Shown here: positions 58,689-64,000 of the stretch, in pieces
Position numbering within the stretch: position 1 is the stretch's first letter
Layout of the letters: every line of letters begins with the position of its first letter
Source: Ptychodera flava
Taxonomy: Eukaryota; Hemichordata; Enteropneusta; Ptychoderidae
Assembly: GCF_041260155.1 (NCBI RefSeq)
Contig: NC_091933.1
Span: 30,993,933 to 31,057,932, forward strand
Direction: 5' to 3'
DNA: 64,000 nucleotides
Position numbers and translations under genes: made by a program
The notes under the pieces: generated by a model
Told to the model about the DNA's origin: nothing
Seen by the model: only the letters and a program-made list of their open reading frames with translations
The model's database searches: none

Positions 58689-59089
58689 ACAGCGATGTTA
58701 TTGAGTGCTGCCCCGTAGAAAGGAAGTTCAATCCTGATGATATACAAATTGGGTTATGTGATATCAATATTTCATAATTACGAGTTATTATTTTAATAAT
58801 TATGAAAATAATATGATATTTTAAACTATTCATTTCCAGTTGGCCTTTGCCTTTCATGGGAGGGAATGTCTACATAGTGTAAGGGGGAGGCATAAAACAA
58901 AAAAAATGATTTTGCATATTCATACTGAGATGGAAAGAACACATGCTCGTAACAGTCTTTTCTTGTTGTTATAGAAATTTAGATAAAAAGTGTGTGTTTT
59001 CCATTTCCTTGGGTAACACTTGTCAACCGTGTTTATAAAATTCTTGATTTAAGCATCCATTATGCTATTGTAACATTTTATGTAATGAT

Positions 59090-59195
59090 AAGAGAGAGAG
59101 GGGGAGGCAGACAAAGAGACAGAGACAAAGAAAGACAAGAGACAGACAAAGAAAGACAAGAGACAGACAAAGAAAGATAAGAGACAGACAGAAGA
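59090..59195 (+). repeat. AGACA-rich minisatellite
   Basis: About 20-bp units of the form GACAAAGAAAGACAAGAGACA repeated three to four times after a GAGA-rich start. Confidence 0.85.
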
Positions 59196-59380
59196 CAAAG
59201 TCATAGGGAGGAAGGGAGGCATGTACCATAGAATAGACGATAGACCAGTTGACTAGCTATCTGTCCTAATGAAACATACCCCCTCTCCATGCCACTATTT
59301 CATATCTTAGCCTTGGCAGTGTGATAGCCTGAAATGTTTGCCCTTGGTGTAGGGTTCCGATGCCATCCCTGTACTTATTA

Positions 59381-59705
59381 AGGTAGAATGCGACTATGGG
59401 AATTAATGGATATTTGAACTCTCAAACTTTGTCAATTTCAATTCTTTTCTGATCTACCCCTTGTGAGGGTTCATTTTAAAGCCCTTGGTGTAGTATTTTT
59501 TTTTTTGCTACTGTCTGAGTTTTTCGAACTCTCCCTAGAGTTAACACAAGGGTGGTGACCATTTTGAATTTCAAATATCGGTAAATCTTGAGTAATTTGG
59601 TTCTCCAGTACCAAAATTTGCACGGTGATCCCCAATTCTGAACCTTGATTTTGAAAGAGAATCGTTGAAAAATTCCTTGAGGAAAGTTTGAGCAAAAATT
59701 TTAGA
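59381..59705. mobile_element. MITE family of 14.9 kb (copy D)
   Basis: Starts AGGTAGAATGCGAC and shares TGATCTACCCCTTGTGAGGG, AGAGTTAACACA, TTGCACGGTGATCCCC and GAGCAAAAATTT with the other copies. The right end is not clear. Confidence 0.6.
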
Positions 59706-62012
59706 AATGTTGACTCACAGTCATATCTTTTAATATTAAAAAAAGTCATTTTCTCAAACTTTGAAAATGTTCCTAAAAATTGTCCCGATATGTATCAAGT
59801 ATTTTGCACCTATGATAATCCACGACAAAAATCCTGTGATACTGAATATTTCACAGATAAAGTATTCTGGAAGGAAGGCCGGGTGGAGTGTAGTGGATGG
59901 TCAGCTGTAAGTTCCTGGTCATTAGCAGATTAGAATAAACTGTCACCTGAAAAAAATGCAAACAAACAGAAGAATTCTTATTGCCTTATAATGAAACTCA
60001 TGGGACGTTATCAGCCGAAAGAAAACAAATACTCAATATGCACCAGACTTTGTGTAAATTAGCCCGTCACATGAATAAGTATAGTGAAGGGGGAGTAGAC
60101 AAAATAAAAACAAGTATAATAGTGCGATGATTTTCTCTGAAACTATCCATCGACGTAATCAATGAAATATATGGCACTACGTAAAATAAAGTCTCATTCA
60201 AATTAATCAAATTTAGTAAAGGTGATTATTACATCATACAAAGCAAATTAAAACACGCATAAGCTTACTGGCCTCAAAATAAACGTAAACTAAAGAACCG
60301 TAGAGCCACAGAGTACCCAGACATTTGGTTGTTGCTGTTTGTATTGTTGTTTATGTTTATTAGTCGTGCTGTTGTTGTTGTTGTTGACCAATAAAATTCA
60401 ACGAACATAACTGTTGTGTTGCTGTTGGTTCAAACGTAATGTAGATGTCATAAGAAACGCTACAACTGAAAAGGACACTATCAGTCCCCGCCAACGTACA
60501 CTCTCTTCATCCATTTTCGTCACAGAATAGGGTGGTAATAACTGCTCTACATCTTATCCTGCGCTGACGAAAATGTCCTTCGCCTAATTACGTACATAAT
60601 ATTAAGTTTTCTATCGGCCTTCTTGTCCTTCACGTGCACCGTCCTCTATATCCCTCCTTTCAGTTTCTGCTGCTAGAGGAACCATTATTTTCTCTTTCCT
60701 TTATTGTTGGTGAGAGATATGGCACATGTTACAGTGCATTAATATTAAATAAACATGTTACTACTGAAGGGAATTTGAGTTCTGAAAATTAGCCATTGCA
60801 CGTTACAATTCAATATTATCCTAAGAGTCTGGTTTCCCATTAGTCACTATTATAAAGAAAGCTGCCCTTCAACAAAGCTTAAATATGACAATGATCGCAA
60901 TACAGCTTTACTTTGTCAGTTTCAACGTCCATGTTTATCCCTGTTCGAAGAGACGGCATTTCCATTATACACGAGCGTAACTCGATAATGCCACGCAAAT
61001 TCAGCTATTGATGAGAACCATGACCGTGGCGAATCGAGAAAACACAGTCAGAGTCATCTTCCACCTAATAAATGTCATGGAAATAGAGTTTCCTGTCAAA
61101 CTGTTCAATCATAAAACGCCTCAATACTCAACCGCAATTAAACAAGCGCAGCATTTTCATTACGGGTACAGTACTGTATATATTAAAAGTTCTTTTCTAA
61201 TTTTGACGTGCCACGTCTAAAGTTAATGAATGTATTGCGACGTTTTTAGCTCACTCATTCACACACATGAGCTAATGTCGCAGCGATGTCTGCCTGCAGT
61301 CTGTCTGTCGGCCAGATATCTCAAGAACGGCTTATTTGATCAGACTCAAATCTGGTACATAGATACTGTTAGGAATAGCAAGAACAGATATCTTTTTAGT
61401 GGTTGTGTCTTGCATGAGTTCATGATTTTAGAAAAATATAATTGATATATATTGAGAATGGCGGCACAACATTTGATGAGATTTGCGCTACATATGTTGA
61501 TAACACTAGGAGTTATATGCCATGAGTAATACAAAGGTGTGAAATGAAAGTTAATTGCTATATGCATATTTGATGAACTTTTATTATTGCCTGCATACAT
61601 GGATTTATGTGCCTCAGAGCAGGTGACGATTTGCCCGACGCCAGGAGGGCAAATTGTCTCCTGCTGCGAGGGCACATAAAACAGTTAATGCTATATGACA
61701 TTGAGTCATGACATGCGGGGCATATTCAAACATATTTTAACGAAAGTCAAAATAGCAGTGCGTGCATGAATATTTTGCATCTAGCGTTAAGCGTCTACTT
61801 TGACGCCGAAAACGTCGAAGGGTTTCACTGGACTGGGTAACCATGGAAACCGGTCAGTACATCGCTCACCAGCCCGCTAACTCCCCGGATGTTCCTATTC
61901 CAAATCAATGCACTGATTTGCACTCACATCGATGCACGTAATAAATCTTGATAGACGACCAAATTTGACAAAACTTGACATGTACATGCAAGATACTATG
62001 TCTAAGCTATAA
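59706..62012. other. Stretch without recognisable gene
   Basis: Short open frames only. A TTTTTAGCTCACTCATTCACACAC / AGATATCTCAAGAACGGCTT segment around 61250-61340 looks like a fragment of a dispersed repeat. Nothing else is supportable. Confidence 0.5.
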
Positions 62013-63955
62013 GGGACTGGTCAGTTTCTTCGGCCTGGAATGGATTCATGGGGTCACTCTGTTTTTGAAATGCTAAATAATGTTGGGAGGGAAGTTCAGT
62101 TCACAACACGGGCTCATACTTGGCAAAGCCTAAAATGCATCGCACTAGCTACGAAATTCAACATTCAGTTGCATTTTTGGCGAATGATTCGGGCGCGTGA
62201 CTTTAATATATCATACAATGAGACAATGATATTGTATTGTGAAAGACATTTTGCATTTCCATATCGCTTGATTGATAATTTGCGTTTTCAATGAACATTC
62301 AAGACTGCTAGGGCTTGAACAAAGTTGATAAAAGTGCTACGCATAGTTATGATAAAGTTATACAATAGTAATAAAGGCATTTGCGTCAGGTAATTTATTA
62401 TTATTTGCGTATTTAGCGAGCTTTCCAAGTTTGGTTTAAAAAGTTGGCAGGACTTGACCAAAGGCAATTACACTTGCTATGTAAAGTGGTGATACAATGA
62501 CAAAAGTCAAATAGGTTTAGTATTTTCATTTCAGCTACTTACATATTTGTGTACCTAATGATTTTCGAAATTAATCTACGGTGAACATTGTTCTTGATAT
62601 TGATATTGATATTGATCATAAAGATATCAATGAAGTTTCAAACTTGTGGTAAACGTTCCAGTTTACAGACAACTGCAACATATACTGAAACATTAGCATT
62701 CTCGGTTTATATCTGGTAATGAAACTGCGGTAGATCCTTTTGGTCAATTCCAGAAATTACAGGGGAATGCCAGTGTTGTTTTTTTGGGGGTTTTTTTGGC
62801 GGGGGGGGGTAGCAATTTTTCGCACAAGCTTTTTCAAAAGGTCGTGAAATTTCACGCATGCCTTTGGAGAGAGTCACCAATTTTTGCACAGCTATTAGAA
62901 GGCAAGATGAGGCCGATACAGTCTTCGTCCAAAATATCAAATCATTATACGTGGGAGATTATTGGGCAAACTGATTACAATCCCTTACAAAACAAGCTAT
63001 ATCTGCACATTTATATAGGTTTGATATTTTATGTAAATGTACTTTCCTTGAAGTGGGAGGTGAAAAATGCACCTATGTACAAGAAATTGTTTTGGTTTTT
63101 TTTTATTTCATCGAAAATGTTGATTACAATTATACATGGAAGTCTAGGAGAAAACTATGAATACATGTATTTTGTCCAAATGTACTTGAGTAGAATATGG
63201 TGGTTACAAGTGCATATGTGTACGAGAAATTTGATGTTGGAATTTCACTGAAAATATGGATCCACTGTACATGGCAGTCTATGACTAAACAATGAACATT
63301 TTTTCCAATATAAAACTAGCAATATCTGTACATTGGTAGACGTTTGATCACTGACATAAATGTACTTGATTTGAATAGGGTGGTTATAAGTGCATGTGTA
63401 TACCAGAAATTTGATTCGCTTCTCATGGTAGTCTATGGTGTCATCTTTAAACTTTTAAACACTATCCCTGACAAAACTTGCTATATCTATGCATTTATAT
63501 GTAAATTTTGTAAAATGTTGACTTTTAGGCTGTAATAAGTTTATTGACAAACAATAATAGTGCCCTCTGTACAATTGCAAGCCAAAATATAAATAAAGGT
63601 CAACAGTACAGCTGTTGTCACTTTTAATTTTGAATAGTCAATTGTACTTCAAGTAGTTGATAGAATTATTTATCGCGAAATGTGATCTTTTTCACCGAAT
63701 TTGATGAAATCTTGCATGAAAGTGATTATTTGTAAAGGTAAAAAACTATTCACTTAACGTTCAAAGGTCAAATGAGAAATTATATGTCAGTTAAGATATA
63801 ACTGATATGACGCAGATTAAGGTCACTGATTTTTGTATATGAAAATTGGGGAGGGTCACTAAGTCTTGTTTTCTCGCAAACACTCTTCACTATTTTTCGC
63901 ATATAGTGTCTTTAAAAAAACACCGCCCCGCCCCTCGTAATTTCTGTCCAGTCCC
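62013..63955. mobile_element. Probable Harbinger-like element, ~1.9 kb
   Basis: Ends GGGACTGGTCAGTTTCT and, inverted, GGGACTGGACAGAAAT. The flanks are TAA on the left and TTA on the right, so the 3-bp duplication is not exact. Inside, degenerate ~180-bp units recur (GGTGGTTACAAGTGCATATG near 63199 and GGTGGTTATAAGTGCATGTG near 63379). No transposase recognised. Confidence 0.6.
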
Positions 63956-64000
63956 TTACTGCCACTGTATCACCCGGTAACAAAGAAGAAGCAGTTATAG

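Overview
The window is nuclear DNA of an animal, most likely a marine invertebrate. It has intron-split genes with GT/AG splice sites, neuronal-type receptor exons, a Tx1-clade LINE, a DIRS/Crypton-type tyrosine recombinase fragment, a tRNA-derived SINE, many small inverted-repeat transposons and long microsatellites. I cannot name the species. There are no rRNA genes, tRNA genes, CRISPR arrays or operon-like arrays.

Three coding areas can be supported, all on the minus strand. (1) 4.1-18.3 kb: two tandem copies of a nicotinic-acetylcholine-receptor-like (Cys-loop) subunit gene. The upstream copy (13.5-18.3 kb) has recognisable exons for nearly the whole protein, but carries a nonsense codon, a frameshift, a coding deletion and a transposon in an exon. 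The downstream copy (4.1-5.7 kb) keeps clean ligand-binding-domain exons but stops before the first membrane helix and has no visible N-terminal exon. (2) 20.36-26.21 kb: a near full-length but decayed Tx1-clade non-LTR retrotransposon, with ORF1 (CCHC knuckle) and ORF2 (APE endonuclease, reverse transcriptase, C-terminal zinc motif). It is bounded on both sides by (GA)n/(TC)n. (3) 38.5-52.9 kb: a ten-exon gene for a single-pass membrane protein: signal peptide, CUB, cysteine-free CUB, LDLa, three EGF, membrane helix, and a tail with two PPxY motifs. Its core resembles NETO/SOL/LEV-10-type receptor auxiliary proteins.

The rest is transposon- and repeat-rich: Harbinger-like elements with TTA/TAA duplications (0.9, 18.4 and 56.4 kb, probably 62.0 kb); long-inverted-repeat elements (2.9, 5.8 and 30.8 kb); a 235-bp-arm hairpin (2.2-2.7 kb); a pair of elements built on a ~146-bp tandem unit (35.8 and 47.0 kb); a four-copy family at 14.9, 43.1, 43.8 and 59.4 kb; segmental duplications at 8-11 kb; and a recombinase fragment inside the first intron of the CUB gene.

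Nearly every coding locus contains at least one frame lesion. For the receptor copies and the LINE this looks like true decay. For the CUB gene, where splice sites and most phases are intact, a single-base sequence error is a serious alternative.
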